A DNA stretch of 64,000 nt from Chitinophagaceae bacterium (GTDB taxonomy: Bacteria; Bacteroidota; Bacteroidia; Chitinophagales; UBA10324): NCBI GenBank assembly GCA_947469485.1, contig CANIPU010000010.1:1-64000 (forward strand), given 5' to 3'. Position numbers and translations under genes: made by a program. A model generated the notes under the pieces. The model was not told the DNA's origin and did not search any database. It saw only the letters and a list, made by a program, of their open reading frames with translations. The number at the start of each line of letters is the position of its first letter. Positions within the stretch are counted from its first letter, which is position 1. Shown here piece by piece: positions 28,407-37,634 of this stretch.

Positions 28407-29504
28407 ATGAATTGGAAATTCTGGAGAAGAAGTACAACACGAAAATCAAAGTCAAGAGAATGGATTGAAGCGCTTGTATTTGCAGTAATTGCTGCAACCA
28501 TAATTAGAACTTTTGCTATTGAAGCGTACACAATTCCAACCCCTTCGATGGAAAAATCATTGCTGGTTGGTGATTTCCTGTTTGTCAGCAAAATGCATTA
28601 TGGTGCCCGCACACCAATGACTGTTTTGAGTTTTCCATTTGCGCACAATACTATGCCTTTGTTTGGAGGCAAATCTTATCTTGAATGGATTCAGTTAGGT
28701 TATCATCGATTACCAGGATTCAGTGATATAAAAAACAATGATGTAGTGGTATTTAATTACCCGATGGAAGATTTCCGACCGGTTGATAAAAGAGAGAATT
28801 ACATTAAGCGGTGCATTGCAATACCCGGAGATACTTTGCAGGTAATTAATGCTGAAGTTTTCATCAACGGGAAAAAGAACTGGAAAGCACCATTTCGACA
28901 GGAAGATTATCTGGTTTATACCGATGGAAGCGCTATTAACGATAAAGTACTTAAGGAACTTCATATTGATGAAGGAGGTCCTACCAATTCAACGGGCACT
29001 TACAATTTTCATTTAACCGATGATGGAGTTGAGGCATTAAAGAAATTACCTAATGTTAAAAAAGTTGAACCATTGATTTTACAGCAAGGATTTAATCCGG
29101 AGACCCTTTTTCCCGGTGATCCGAAAAACTTTGCTTACAACTTAGATAATTATGGTCCAGTTGTTTTACCGAAAAAAGGAGTAACAGTTGCCCTAACACC
29201 AGAGAACATTGCTCTTTATACTCGTGTAATAACTGTTTATGAAGGTCACAAACTTCAAATGAACGGTGATAAATTTGTTATTGACGGCAAAGAAGTTTCT
29301 TCATATACTTTTGAAATGAACTATTACTGGATGATGGGTGACAACCGCCACAATAGCGCCGATTCTCGCTTCTGGGGATTCGTTCCTGAAGACCATATTG
29401 TAGGAAAGGCCTGGTTTATATGGATGAGTTGGGATAAAGATGGAAGTTTCTTCAGTAAAATCCGTTGGGGAAGAATATTTAACGGAATTAACGGAGGAGA
29501 ATAA
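28407..29504 (+). CDS. lepB: Signal peptidase I
   Basis: 365 residues. One N-terminal transmembrane helix (about 20-38) precedes the catalytic Ser47 in IPTPSMEKSLL, and the general-base Lys134 lies in ENYIKRCIAIPGDTL. MMGDNRHNSADSRFWG closes the conserved core near the C-terminus. The length exceeds E. coli-like forms by an insertion between the PGDTL and GDNR boxes (about 150-300), usual for Bacteroidota LepB. It removes Sec signal peptides at the outer face of the inner membrane, which the many secreted proteins in this window require. Confidence 0.95.
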   Translation: MNWKFWRRSTTRKSKSREWIEALVFAVIAATIIRTFAIEAYTIPTPSMEKSLLVGDFLFVSKMHYGARTPMTVLSFPFAHNTMPLFGGKSYLEWIQLGYHRLPGFSDIKNNDVVVFNYPMEDFRPVDKRENYIKRCIAIPGDTLQVINAEVFINGKKNWKAPFRQEDYLVYTDGSAINDKVLKELHIDEGGPTNSTGTYNFHLTDDGVEALKKLPNVKKVEPLILQQGFNPETLFPGDPKNFAYNLDNYGPVVLPKKGVTVALTPENIALYTRVITVYEGHKLQMNGDKFVIDGKEVSSYTFEMNYYWMMGDNRHNSADSRFWGFVPEDHIVGKAWFIWMSWDKDGSFFSKIRWGRIFNGINGGE

Positions 29505-29525
29505 CAACATTCTTTTTTAATAAAT

Positions 29526-29565
29526 AAAAAAAAGTCGTATCGAAATTTCGGTACGACTTTTTTAT
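29526..29565. terminator. Strong bidirectional terminator after lepB
   Basis: Arms GTCGTATCGAAA and TTTCGGTACGAC (29534-29557) pair fully apart from one T-G, with an A-run before and a T-run after. It separates lepB from the convergent delta-60 gene. Confidence 0.9.
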
Positions 29566-29591
29566 TTCAGGGATTACTAAATCAGAATAAT

Positions 29592-31709
29592 TTATTCTTT
29601 TATAATTTTAAAAGTCAACCTAATCAATTCACCAATCTGAAAAAAATAAGTGCCCGCTGCAAGCTGTTTCAACGGAACAATAGTTTCTATATTAACTAAT
29701 TTTCCAGATAAAATTTCTTTTCCGGTAACATCCGTAATTTGATAATGCTTTCCAATAAAATTATTTTCCACTTCTAATTGAATAAAATCACTTGCTGGGT
29801 TAGGGTAAATCTTTATTTCATCTGCAGCAATTTTATCAGCAATGGAAGTTGCATTTCCTGTTGTGAATTTCCAGGTATTACTCCATTGTCCAAAACTATT
29901 GCCATCAGTTGCTCGAACATGCCAGTAATAATCTGTTAATGGCTGAAGGCTATTTTGTGAATAGGAAGAAGTAGCTGAATTAAATGTTTGTGGTGAATTA
30001 GTAAATGTTTGATTCAAATCAATTTCAATTTCGTAAGATAAAGCTCCGACTGCATCAGACCAATCGTAATTTAGAGTTGCAGTATTTTGGTTGGTGGCAT
30101 TATTTGACGGAAGAATTAAATTGAAATTTTCCAATGTGTTTGTTGTAAAACTCCATGCGGCTGTTTGTTGACCCCAGTTGGTTCCGTCAGTTGATCTTAC
30201 TCGCCAGAAATATTGTGTGTTGGAAAACAGATTGTTTAATGTTTTCGTAGATGTAACAGTATTGTAAGTCTGCGGGGTTCCGGTAAAAGTTGTAGTGGTA
30301 TCAATTTCCAGTTCATAACCTGTTGCGCCAAAAGCATCGGTCCAGTTAAAAACCAGATTGGAATAATTTTGATTGACTGCTGCATTTGCCGGCGACTGCA
30401 ATTGGAAATTATTCAAGTCAGGTACCGCATCACCTAAATACCTTGCAATTGCAAAATCATTTCCAGTGTATCCAACTGCAATAATTTTATTATCTGATTG
30501 AATGGCAATTTCAAAACATTCATTCATTGCATTTGCTCCGAATGTTGTTGTGGTTTTTCCGTCTGAGTCAAAAGAATTATCAATTGATCCGCCTGATGAA
30601 ACTCTTGTGATTGCAAAACTTCTTGCAGTTGAACTTCCTGCCGAACCACCAGAAACAAATTTTCCATTTATGTCTTCAGCTAATCCATAAGCAATGTCTT
30701 CAGACAAAGCTCCAAAATCAGTGGCGTTGGAAACGCTGCCTGATGTTCCATCGGAGTTTAATTCAAATAAAGTGAAATCGGTATATATACTATTAATTGC
30801 ACCTCCTCCAACTCCAATAAAATTATTATTAGGTTTAAGTAACATGGAATAACCATTATCACTTCCATTGAAACTTCCGTTGTAAGTATTCACCCCATCA
30901 GTAGAAAAAGTATTATCCATAGTGCCATCACTGTTAATTCTGCATGCCCAGTAATCATCATCATAAGCCAGTGTTGGGAAATCTCTCCATCCAATTGCAG
31001 AAATTTTTCCGTTCGATTGTACCACTAAATCTTCCAGTGAAAAAAGGTATTGATAATCGAGAGATGTAATCCAGAGCAAGCGAATTCCGGTTATGTTAAA
31101 TGTAGAATCAATTGTTCCATCACTCAAGTATCGAGCTACAACAGGTTTTGCATGAGTTGTATTAATCAGCGTTGAGCCTCCAACAATTATTTTACCTGTG
31201 AGGTTATGAATTTTTACCACACGAATTTCATCTGACTGTGAATTATCGAAATCGGTTATCATAATTCCATTGGCCCCGAAGGTGCTGTCTAATGTGCCAT
31301 CTGTTTTATAACGAACAATAGCTGCATCTTTATCACTTCCATTATCAGTATATCCGGCTAAAACAATTTTACCATCCGGTTGAATGGCTATATTGTTTGC
31401 CACATCATCGCTTCCCAATTGAATATCTGTAGTTGAAATTCCTGCATTACCGAAGGTGTTATCGAGTGTTCCATCATTGTTGTAACGAACACAAACAAAA
31501 TCTTTTCCAGTAATTGAACTACCTGAGTTTCCGGCAACTAAAATTTTTCCATCTGTTTGAATTGCTACTCCGTTCGCTTTATCAGAACCGTTGGTTATGG
31601 AAGTAATAACTTTCCCTGTTGTTCCAAAAGTTGGGTCCAAACTTCCCGCAGGTTGCGCAATGGCTTTTATTGCAAAAAGAAAAAGTGAAAGGGTAAATAC
31701 TATTCTCAT
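29592..31709 (-). CDS. T9SS type A protein with delta-60 repeats
   Basis: 705 residues with a signal peptide (about 1-18). About 20-415 holds delta-60 repeats (LDPTFGTTGKV, GVAIQTDGKILVAG, DGTLDNTFGNAG and further copies), predicted to form a beta-propeller-like fold. Two FN3-like modules (about 425-620) share the pattern YFWRVRSTDGTNWGQ / YYWHVRATDGNSFGQ. The tail (IKIYPNPASDFIQLEV, AAGTYFFQIGELIRL) is a type A sorting domain. Secretion by the T9SS is well supported; the biochemical role is not. Confidence 0.92.
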   Translation of the reverse strand: MRIVFTLSLFLFAIKAIAQPAGSLDPTFGTTGKVITSITNGSDKANGVAIQTDGKILVAGNSGSSITGKDFVCVRYNNDGTLDNTFGNAGISTTDIQLGSDDVANNIAIQPDGKIVLAGYTDNGSDKDAAIVRYKTDGTLDSTFGANGIMITDFDNSQSDEIRVVKIHNLTGKIIVGGSTLINTTHAKPVVARYLSDGTIDSTFNITGIRLLWITSLDYQYLFSLEDLVVQSNGKISAIGWRDFPTLAYDDDYWACRINSDGTMDNTFSTDGVNTYNGSFNGSDNGYSMLLKPNNNFIGVGGGAINSIYTDFTLFELNSDGTSGSVSNATDFGALSEDIAYGLAEDINGKFVSGGSAGSSTARSFAITRVSSGGSIDNSFDSDGKTTTTFGANAMNECFEIAIQSDNKIIAVGYTGNDFAIARYLGDAVPDLNNFQLQSPANAAVNQNYSNLVFNWTDAFGATGYELEIDTTTTFTGTPQTYNTVTSTKTLNNLFSNTQYFWRVRSTDGTNWGQQTAAWSFTTNTLENFNLILPSNNATNQNTATLNYDWSDAVGALSYEIEIDLNQTFTNSPQTFNSATSSYSQNSLQPLTDYYWHVRATDGNSFGQWSNTWKFTTGNATSIADKIAADEIKIYPNPASDFIQLEVENNFIGKHYQITDVTGKEILSGKLVNIETIVPLKQLAAGTYFFQIGELIRLTFKIIKE

Positions 31710-31751
31710 ATTAAAATTTTAAGTACGCTAAAATAACTTTCCTGCTCAAAC

Positions 31752-31789
31752 ACAAAAAAAAAGAGAAGCATGAGAGCTTCTCCTTTTTT
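31752..31789 (-). terminator. Terminator of the marR-CDGSH-yceI operon
   Basis: Arms GAGAAGC and GCTTCTC (31763-31769, 31776-31782) enclose an ATGAGA loop. On the minus strand the hairpin is followed by a run of nine T. It lies 21 bp past the YceI stop. Confidence 0.8.
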
Positions 31790-31809
31790 AAATTTTTGTA
31801 CCTGGTATT

Positions 31810-32460
31810 TTAAATTTTCTTCAATTCAATATTGCATTTGATTCCAACATCAGAACCCACAACAGAAATACCTTCAGTTAATGAATTCCATTTCAAATTA
31901 TAATCGAAACGATTAATTTTTGTTGAAGCAATAAAAGCTGATTTTGTGTTTCCGTAACCGTCTGGCATTGTTCCACCATAAGTAACATCAAATGTTACAG
32001 GTTTAGTTACATCCCGTATTGTAAGGTTACCGGTTAATTTATAGTTCTTTCCGGAAACAAGTTGCATTGAAGAGCTTTTAAAGGTCATTTTCGGAAACTT
32101 CTCTGCATTAAAAAAATCATCACTCTTTAAGTGTCCATCCCGCATATCTGAATCAGTATTGATAGAAGCTACATCTACTGAAAATTCAATTTGAGCATCG
32201 CTCATGTCTTCTTTTGCATAACTCATTTTACCATCAAAAACTTTAAACTTTCCTTCTGCCTCTGCAATACCCAAGTGAGTAACTGTGAATTTTACATTGG
32301 AATGAGAAGCATCGCAAACCAAGTTGGTAGCTTCTGATGGAAGTTTGTTCCAGTTAATTTGTGTTGCCGGAATTGAAATTTTGGTCTTGCTATAAGAACC
32401 AATTACGATAGCGCTGCCAAAAACCAGGGCAACTACTACTAATGCTAAAACTTTTTTCAT
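31810..32460 (-). CDS. YceI-family periplasmic protein
   Basis: 216 residues. An N-terminal hydrophobic segment (about 5-22) acts as signal or anchor. The YceI domain shows the usual order: DASHSNVKFTVTHLGI, then SINTDSDMRDGHLKSDDFF, FPKMTFKS, LTGNLTIRDVTKPVTFDV and a C-terminal SDVGIKCNIEL. YceI proteins are lipocalin-like and bind isoprenoid-type lipids. It is the last gene of an operon with a MarR regulator and a CDGSH protein (36-bp gap). Confidence 0.93.
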   Translation of the reverse strand: MKKVLALVVVALVFGSAIVIGSYSKTKISIPATQINWNKLPSEATNLVCDASHSNVKFTVTHLGIAEAEGKFKVFDGKMSYAKEDMSDAQIEFSVDVASINTDSDMRDGHLKSDDFFNAEKFPKMTFKSSSMQLVSGKNYKLTGNLTIRDVTKPVTFDVTYGGTMPDGYGNTKSAFIASTKINRFDYNLKWNSLTEGISVVGSDVGIKCNIELKKI

Positions 32461-32496
32461 TGATTTTAATTTATGTTTGATTGTTATTTAATTTTA

Positions 32497-32922
32497 TTAT
32501 GCTTTCCATTCATTACGACGGTGAGTTCCGTCACAAAAAGGTTTATTGCCGGAATTACCACAACGACAAAGAGCAACCTTCCCTTCTTTAATTGTTTCGA
32601 TTCCTTCGTGATTTACAAATACAAATTTTCCTTCTAAAAGGTATGGTCCGTTTTCTGCCATAACTATTTTTTGCATTTCATTTGTTGGTTTGTTTTCCAT
32701 TTTATCTTCTGTTTTTTGATTTTGCTTAATTGATAACGCTCCTGAGAAACATTTGTTCACGGCTGAAATAATTTCATCAGTTTTAGCAACATTCATATTG
32801 ACCCACGGAACTCTTTTGCTATTAAAAACCGATTGCAGATTTCGAACGCAATTACCAGAATGCTGACAAATTTTTGGCTGCCACACAACAGATATTTCTC
32901 CATTTGTATATTCCTTTTTCAT
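32497..32922 (-). CDS. Fer4_19-CDGSH fused iron-sulfur protein
   Basis: 141 residues in two parts. Residues about 1-65 look like a Fer4_19-type domain (WQPKICQHSGNCVRNLQSVF, with Cys19, Cys25 and Cys58). Residues about 85-141 end in a CDGSH finger CRCGNSGNKPFCDGTH with ligands Cys119, Cys121, Cys130 and His134, which binds a 2Fe-2S cluster. The linker (about 66-80) is polar. CDGSH proteins are redox or cluster-transfer proteins. It lies between a MarR regulator and YceI, which suggests a redox- or lipid-stress role (inference). Confidence 0.9.
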   Translation of the reverse strand: MKKEYTNGEISVVWQPKICQHSGNCVRNLQSVFNSKRVPWVNMNVAKTDEIISAVNKCFSGALSIKQNQKTEDKMENKPTNEMQKIVMAENGPYLLEGKFVFVNHEGIETIKEGKVALCRCGNSGNKPFCDGTHRRNEWKA

Positions 32923-32959
32923 ATTATCTCGCTTTCTTCATTTTTAAAACACATTACAA

Positions 32960-33409
32960 CTAACCCCTTAGTTTATCCAACAAGTCACTGAGTTGTTTTG
33001 CTTCCTTTTGAGTCAGCGTTTTCATGCTTTCTTCCATTTCTTCAACTTCTGCATCGAGTTTGCTCAGGAGTTTTAATCCTTTGGAGGTAATTAAAACATT
33101 TACTGCGCGACGATCTTCGGGACAAACTGTGCGCTCCACCAATCCTTTTACTATTAATTTATCTACGATGCGCGATGCATTACTCATTTTATCAATCATG
33201 CGGTCAATCAGCAAATTAACGGTGGCAGGTTTCGGATGCTGACCGCGAAGGATTCGCAGGATATTGAATTGCTGCAAGGAGATGCTGTGCTTCTTCAGCA
33301 GGCTGTTGTGATTGGAGTTTAACCAGTTTGCCGTGTAAATGATGTTCACTGCCAGTCGGTGAAACTCACTTTTGAATTTCTTCTGCTTTATCGCTTCTTC
33401 GATTTTCAT
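32960..33409 (-). CDS. MarR-family transcriptional regulator
   Basis: 149 residues. The winged helix-turn-helix includes ISLQQFNILRILRG, the recognition region LIDRMIDKMSNASRIVDKL and the wing VCPEDRRAVNVLITSKG. The N- and C-terminal helices form the dimer interface. It is first in an operon with the CDGSH and YceI genes (37-bp gap). The ATG at 33409 lies at the predicted transcription start of a promoter covered by two 15-bp direct repeats, which points to autoregulation. The ligand is unknown. Confidence 0.93.
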   Translation of the reverse strand: MKIEEAIKQKKFKSEFHRLAVNIIYTANWLNSNHNSLLKKHSISLQQFNILRILRGQHPKPATVNLLIDRMIDKMSNASRIVDKLIVKGLVERTVCPEDRRAVNVLITSKGLKLLSKLDAEVEEMEESMKTLTQKEAKQLSDLLDKLRG

Positions 33410-33413
33410 GTTG

Positions 33414-33451
33414 CAAATATATGTACATACATCTAATGTTCATACATATAA
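33414..33451 (-). promoter_or_regulatory. MarR operon promoter overlapping a tandem operator
   Basis: On the minus strand, TTATATGTATGAACA (33451-33437) and TTAGATGTATGTACA (33436-33422) are back-to-back 15-bp repeats with 13 matches. They run directly into TATATTTG (33421-33414), a perfect TAnnTTTG -7 element. ATGTACAT within the second repeat is palindromic. The start codon begins 5 bp after the -7 element, so the transcript should be leaderless or nearly so. Confidence 0.6.
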
Positions 33452-33523
33452 ATGAATATTTTTTTCTATGCGGGATAAAACGCATTTTTCATAAATTGAA
33501 ATACCGGATTTTTTTCTGTCGAC

Positions 33524-35134
33524 TTACTGCAAACTGATAACAATAAATTTCTTTTCAAAAGGATTAAATGCCTCATGAATGATATTGAAGAACTCCACTC
33601 CGTGAGAAAGATAAAAGGCGATGAAACTTTCGTGACGCTCCTGCAATGAATTATCAGGGAATAATTTTTCTTTCAGTTTGCGAATTTGTTGAATACTGTC
33701 TTCGTGTTTTTTCTTTTCAGTTTTTAAGAGTCTTTCTTCCAACGACTGAATAAATTTTAACACGCGGGTTTGTTCTGCGGCAATTTGGTTCTCTAATGTT
33801 TTATCTAATGCAGATATTTTTGATTTCAGTTGCTGAAATAATTTTTCCAGTTCAATGCGCTCTTCATTCATTTCAAAAGAATCTCCGGTCTGTTGCAGTG
33901 TGAATGATTTAATTATCTCTTCAATATCTGCGAATAAAGAAGTTTCGGTGAGACCGAATTTATTCATTCGTGCGGCTGATGATTTGTCAATCACCAATGC
34001 GCAGTTGCGTAAAAACAAAATGGGGAAAGCGATTTTATAATGCTCAAATGAGTTTTTGAATTCCATAAAGTACGAAACCTCAGCACCACCGCCAATGAAT
34101 GCAATGTTTGGTAAAATCATTTCCTGGTACAATGGTCGCAGCACCACATTCGGACTGAACCGCTCCGGATGATTTTCCAATTCACTCAGTATCGCTTGCT
34201 CGCTGAAAGTGATTTCGGTGTTCAACACTTTGTACTCCCCTCCTTCTCTTACAATCCGTTCCCGAAGATTTTCTTTCAGATAAAACAAGTTGATATTTCT
34301 TGGCTTTACCTGCACCGGATACTTCTCTTCCTGTTTAACAATGGTCGCATTCACCAGTTTTTCTGAAGTGCTGTTCAGCAATTCACCCTTCATCACCGGA
34401 GCAAATATTTTCTTCAATGCACTATCATCTCCATCCACAATCACTAAGCCCTGCTTGCCAAAGAAATGGTGTAACAGTTTTCGTGTTGCTTGTGTTATTG
34501 TTTTGCTCTCGAGGTATGATGCTTTTAATAATTGTATTAACTCATCAGTATAGGGCGAGTTGCCCGCAACTTCTTTCAGTCCATCTATTAATCCGCCTAA
34601 ACTTTCGGTGTTGTAATTGCCGAAGCTTCCCTTTTGCTTCAGGTTCCATTCTATTTTCTTCCCGAATAATAAAATATGATTCAATTCATCCACATCATGG
34701 TCTTCGCTTCCCATCCAGTACACCGGAATAAATTTTTCCGCCGGATATTTTTCGTTCAGTAACTCCGCCATCTTAATTGCTGAAGTGATTTTATAAATCA
34801 GGTACAGCGGACCGAGAAATAAATTCGGCTGATGTGCAGTTACTACCGTGAATGTATTTTCATTTTTCAGCGACAGAATATTTTTAAGCGCAGCATCCTC
34901 TTCTTTCAACAAATCATCATATTGTTTAAGCAATGCTTCTGCTAATTCATTTCGGTAAAGTTTCTGATTTCGCTTGGTAAGAATGGCTTCTTCCACCGAC
35001 AGCATCGTTGGTTCGTGCACATAAAATTGTTTCAGCCACTCATCCCCTTTCAGGTAATCAGTAATCAGTTTTGTAAAATATCCTGTTGCGGAATAATCGA
35101 GTGGTGTTACCGTATATGGAGGTGTACTGCTCAT
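33524..35134 (-). CDS. bshC: Bacillithiol biosynthesis cysteine-adding enzyme BshC
   Basis: 536 residues, typical length. Diagnostic segments are VVTAHQPNLFLGPLYLIYKI near the N-terminus (about 95-115), PVYWMGSEDHDVDELNH (about 138-155) and PNIAFIGGGAEVSYFMEFK (about 343-362). A coiled-coil region (about 430-500, EELFQQLKSKISALDKTLE-like) is followed by the C-terminal domain. It adds cysteine to GlcN-malate in bacillithiol synthesis, so this organism probably uses bacillithiol as a thiol buffer. It lies 10 bp after rimO on the same strand and is likely co-transcribed. Confidence 0.94.
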   Translation of the reverse strand: MSSTPPYTVTPLDYSATGYFTKLITDYLKGDEWLKQFYVHEPTMLSVEEAILTKRNQKLYRNELAEALLKQYDDLLKEEDAALKNILSLKNENTFTVVTAHQPNLFLGPLYLIYKITSAIKMAELLNEKYPAEKFIPVYWMGSEDHDVDELNHILLFGKKIEWNLKQKGSFGNYNTESLGGLIDGLKEVAGNSPYTDELIQLLKASYLESKTITQATRKLLHHFFGKQGLVIVDGDDSALKKIFAPVMKGELLNSTSEKLVNATIVKQEEKYPVQVKPRNINLFYLKENLRERIVREGGEYKVLNTEITFSEQAILSELENHPERFSPNVVLRPLYQEMILPNIAFIGGGAEVSYFMEFKNSFEHYKIAFPILFLRNCALVIDKSSAARMNKFGLTETSLFADIEEIIKSFTLQQTGDSFEMNEERIELEKLFQQLKSKISALDKTLENQIAAEQTRVLKFIQSLEERLLKTEKKKHEDSIQQIRKLKEKLFPDNSLQERHESFIAFYLSHGVEFFNIIHEAFNPFEKKFIVISLQ

Positions 35135-35144
35135 ACCTTATTAT

Positions 35145-36458
35145 TTAGTCAGCCTTTTCACCATACAAATCAAAATCTTCGGCGGCGGTAATTTTAATAT
35201 TAGCAAAATCTCCCACTCGCAGGTAGGTGTCAGTTGCTTTCACCAGCACCTCGTTATCAATTTCAGGAGAATCATGTTCTGTTCGACCGATGAAATATTC
35301 ACCTTCCTTACGGTCAAACAACACTCTGAAAGTGCGACCAATCTTTTCTTCATTCTGCGTGCGTGAAATTTCCTGCTGCACATCCATTAACTGTTGCGCG
35401 CGCTTCTTCTTAGTGGCTACTGCTACATCATCCTTCAATTCAAAACCACTTGTGCCTTCCTCGTGCGAGTAAGTGAATACACCGAGGCGATCAAATTTAA
35501 TTTCCTTCACAAACTCCACCAGTTCATCAAAGTGTTCCTTGCGCTCACCGGGAAAACCAACCAGCATCGTTGTCCGCAGCGCAATGCCCGGAACCTTTTC
35601 GCGAATGGTATTTATCAATGCAGCGATTTCCGCTTTGTCGGTTTGTCGCTTCATGTCTTTCAACACGGGGTCACTGATGTGCTGAAACGGAATATCAAGG
35701 TATTTGCAAATGTTCGACCGCTCGCGCACTACATCAAGAATCTCCACAGGAAATTTATTCGGGTATGCATAATGCAAGCGAATCCATTCCACTCCATCAA
35801 TGTCGGCAATGTGGTGTAACAGTTCCGGCAGTTTCCGCTCCTTGTACAAATCCAGACCATAGTAAGTGAGCTCCTGCGCAATCAACAAAAATTCTTTCAC
35901 GCCCTGCTTCACTAATTTTTTTATCTCCGCCTCAATTTCTTCTATTGGTTTCGATATGTGCTTGCCGCGCATAAGTGGAATTGCACAAAAGGAACATGTG
36001 CGATTGCAACCTTCAGAGATTTTTATATATGCATAATGCGATGGAGTAGTCAGCAATCTTTCTCCGACTAATTCATGCTTATAATCTGCTTTCAGTGTTT
36101 TTAAAAGCCGGGGCATTTCTGATGTGCCGAACCAATTATCCACTTCTTTCATTTCATCCTTCAACTCATCACGATAGCGCTGACTTAAACATCCGGTTAC
36201 AATTAGTTTATCAATTCGACCTTCGCGTTTTTGATTGCTGTATTCAAGAATGGTATTAATGCTTTCCTGTTTTGCATTATCAATAAAACCACAGGTATTG
36301 ATGATAACAACAGAACTGTTCTCATCATCTGAATCATGCACCACTTCATGATTGTTTGCACGCAACTGCCCCATCAATACTTCGGAGTCAACTGTGTTTT
36401 TCGAACAGCCGAGTGTTACAACATGTACTTTTGGTTTGCGGAGGGTTTTGGTTTTCAT
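35145..36458 (-). CDS. rimO: Ribosomal protein S12 methylthiotransferase RimO
   Basis: About 437 residues from the ATG at 36458; the frame extends to 36569, but those 37 residues lack similarity and precede the canonical start of the UPF0004 domain (VHVVTLGCSKNTVDSEVLMG). The radical-SAM cluster motif is CNRTCSFC. A C-terminal TRAM-like domain (GRTFRVLFDRKEGEYFIGR) follows. GCSKNTVDSE separates RimO from MiaB. It methylthiolates Asp of ribosomal protein S12. The divergent FAD oxidoreductase starts at 36587. Confidence 0.94.
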   Translation of the reverse strand: MKTKTLRKPKVHVVTLGCSKNTVDSEVLMGQLRANNHEVVHDSDDENSSVVIINTCGFIDNAKQESINTILEYSNQKREGRIDKLIVTGCLSQRYRDELKDEMKEVDNWFGTSEMPRLLKTLKADYKHELVGERLLTTPSHYAYIKISEGCNRTCSFCAIPLMRGKHISKPIEEIEAEIKKLVKQGVKEFLLIAQELTYYGLDLYKERKLPELLHHIADIDGVEWIRLHYAYPNKFPVEILDVVRERSNICKYLDIPFQHISDPVLKDMKRQTDKAEIAALINTIREKVPGIALRTTMLVGFPGERKEHFDELVEFVKEIKFDRLGVFTYSHEEGTSGFELKDDVAVATKKKRAQQLMDVQQEISRTQNEEKIGRTFRVLFDRKEGEYFIGRTEHDSPEIDNEVLVKATDTYLRVGDFANIKITAAEDFDLYGEKAD

Positions 36459-36586
36459 TCGAAGCGGCAAAGAAATACTATTTGAATTGATGATTCGATA
36501 TTTTTTGATTGTGAAAATGAGCAATATGATTTCATCATCGGTTTTTTCTTTCAATGAAAATATTTTCACCTATGTTGGCTTAAAGT

Positions 36587-37594
36587 ATGATTAAAATAAA
36601 CAGCCTTATTATTGGTCAAGGAATTGCAGGAACAATGGTTGCTTATATGTTGCAACAGAAAGGTATTTCATTTATGGTTCTTGATTCAGGAAAAACAAAC
36701 TCAGCCAGCAGGGTTGCAGCCGGAATGTTTTCAGCCATTAGCGGGAAGAGAAAAAGCTTTGATGAAGAAATTTTCAGAAAACAAAAATTTGCCGTTGAAA
36801 CCTTCAAACAACTGGAAAAATTATTGGGTGTGAATTTTTTATACGAAGAAACCATCTACAACATTATTCATACTGTACAAGAAAAGTCGGAAACCCTTAA
36901 TCGAACAAAGGATGAAAAATTTAATTTACAAATTGAACTAAATCCGTTGCCCATTGAAAACATAAAAGCAGAGTTTGGAGCTATAGCAATTAAAAATTCC
37001 GGGTGGGTTAATTGTGAATTAATGCTTGATACCTACCGGAGTTACTTAACAAGTAAAAACTCCTTTTCCATTGTTGATTTTAAATATGATGAACTCGAAA
37101 TCAGGAATGGCTCGTTTTACTACAAAGATTTTGAAGCAATGAATATTATTTTCTGTGAAGGATATCAATTACAAAAAAATCCTTTCTTTGAAAATGAAAA
37201 TATAATTCCATGTAAAGGGGATATTATAGAATTAAAACATTTGAACCACGGAAATAAAAAAATACTGAAACGAAATGGTTGCTTCGTTATTCCAACGAAT
37301 GATAAAACAGTAAAAACAGGTTCAACTTATTTATGGAATAATAGTGACGAGCTACCGAACTCTTCCGATGTCGAAGAATTAAAGAATAAAGTCAATGACA
37401 TTTTATCCAACGATTTTAAAATCATTGCTCATCAATCAGCCATCAGGCCAACAACCAAAACCCGGGAAGTAATTGCAAAACAACATTCTGTTTTCAAAAA
37501 TATGTTTATGCTGAATGGCCTGGGAACAAAAGGAATTATTCAGGCCCCCTATTATGCCAATTACATTTCGGAGTTAATTTCAAATAAAAACTAA
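36587..37594 (+). CDS. FAD-dependent oxidoreductase (DAO-type)
   Basis: 335 residues. The N-terminal dinucleotide-binding motif is LIIGQGIAGTMVAYMLQ, with the acidic end LDSG at the second strand. AASRVAAGMFSAISGKR and the C-terminal RPTTKTREVI with LNGLGTKGIIQAP match the glycine/D-amino-acid oxidase fold (DAO). The substrate is unknown. Most DAO members oxidise amines, and a tRNA-modifying MnmC-like role is also possible. It is a single gene, convergent with ftsY (40 bp between stops). Confidence 0.85.
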   Translation: MIKINSLIIGQGIAGTMVAYMLQQKGISFMVLDSGKTNSASRVAAGMFSAISGKRKSFDEEIFRKQKFAVETFKQLEKLLGVNFLYEETIYNIIHTVQEKSETLNRTKDEKFNLQIELNPLPIENIKAEFGAIAIKNSGWVNCELMLDTYRSYLTSKNSFSIVDFKYDELEIRNGSFYYKDFEAMNIIFCEGYQLQKNPFFENENIIPCKGDIIELKHLNHGNKKILKRNGCFVIPTNDKTVKTGSTYLWNNSDELPNSSDVEELKNKVNDILSNDFKIIAHQSAIRPTTKTREVIAKQHSVFKNMFMLNGLGTKGIIQAPYYANYISELISNKN

Positions 37595-37634
37595 GAAAAA
37601 TTATTTGCTAGGTTCTAGAAATGCCCGATTCAAA

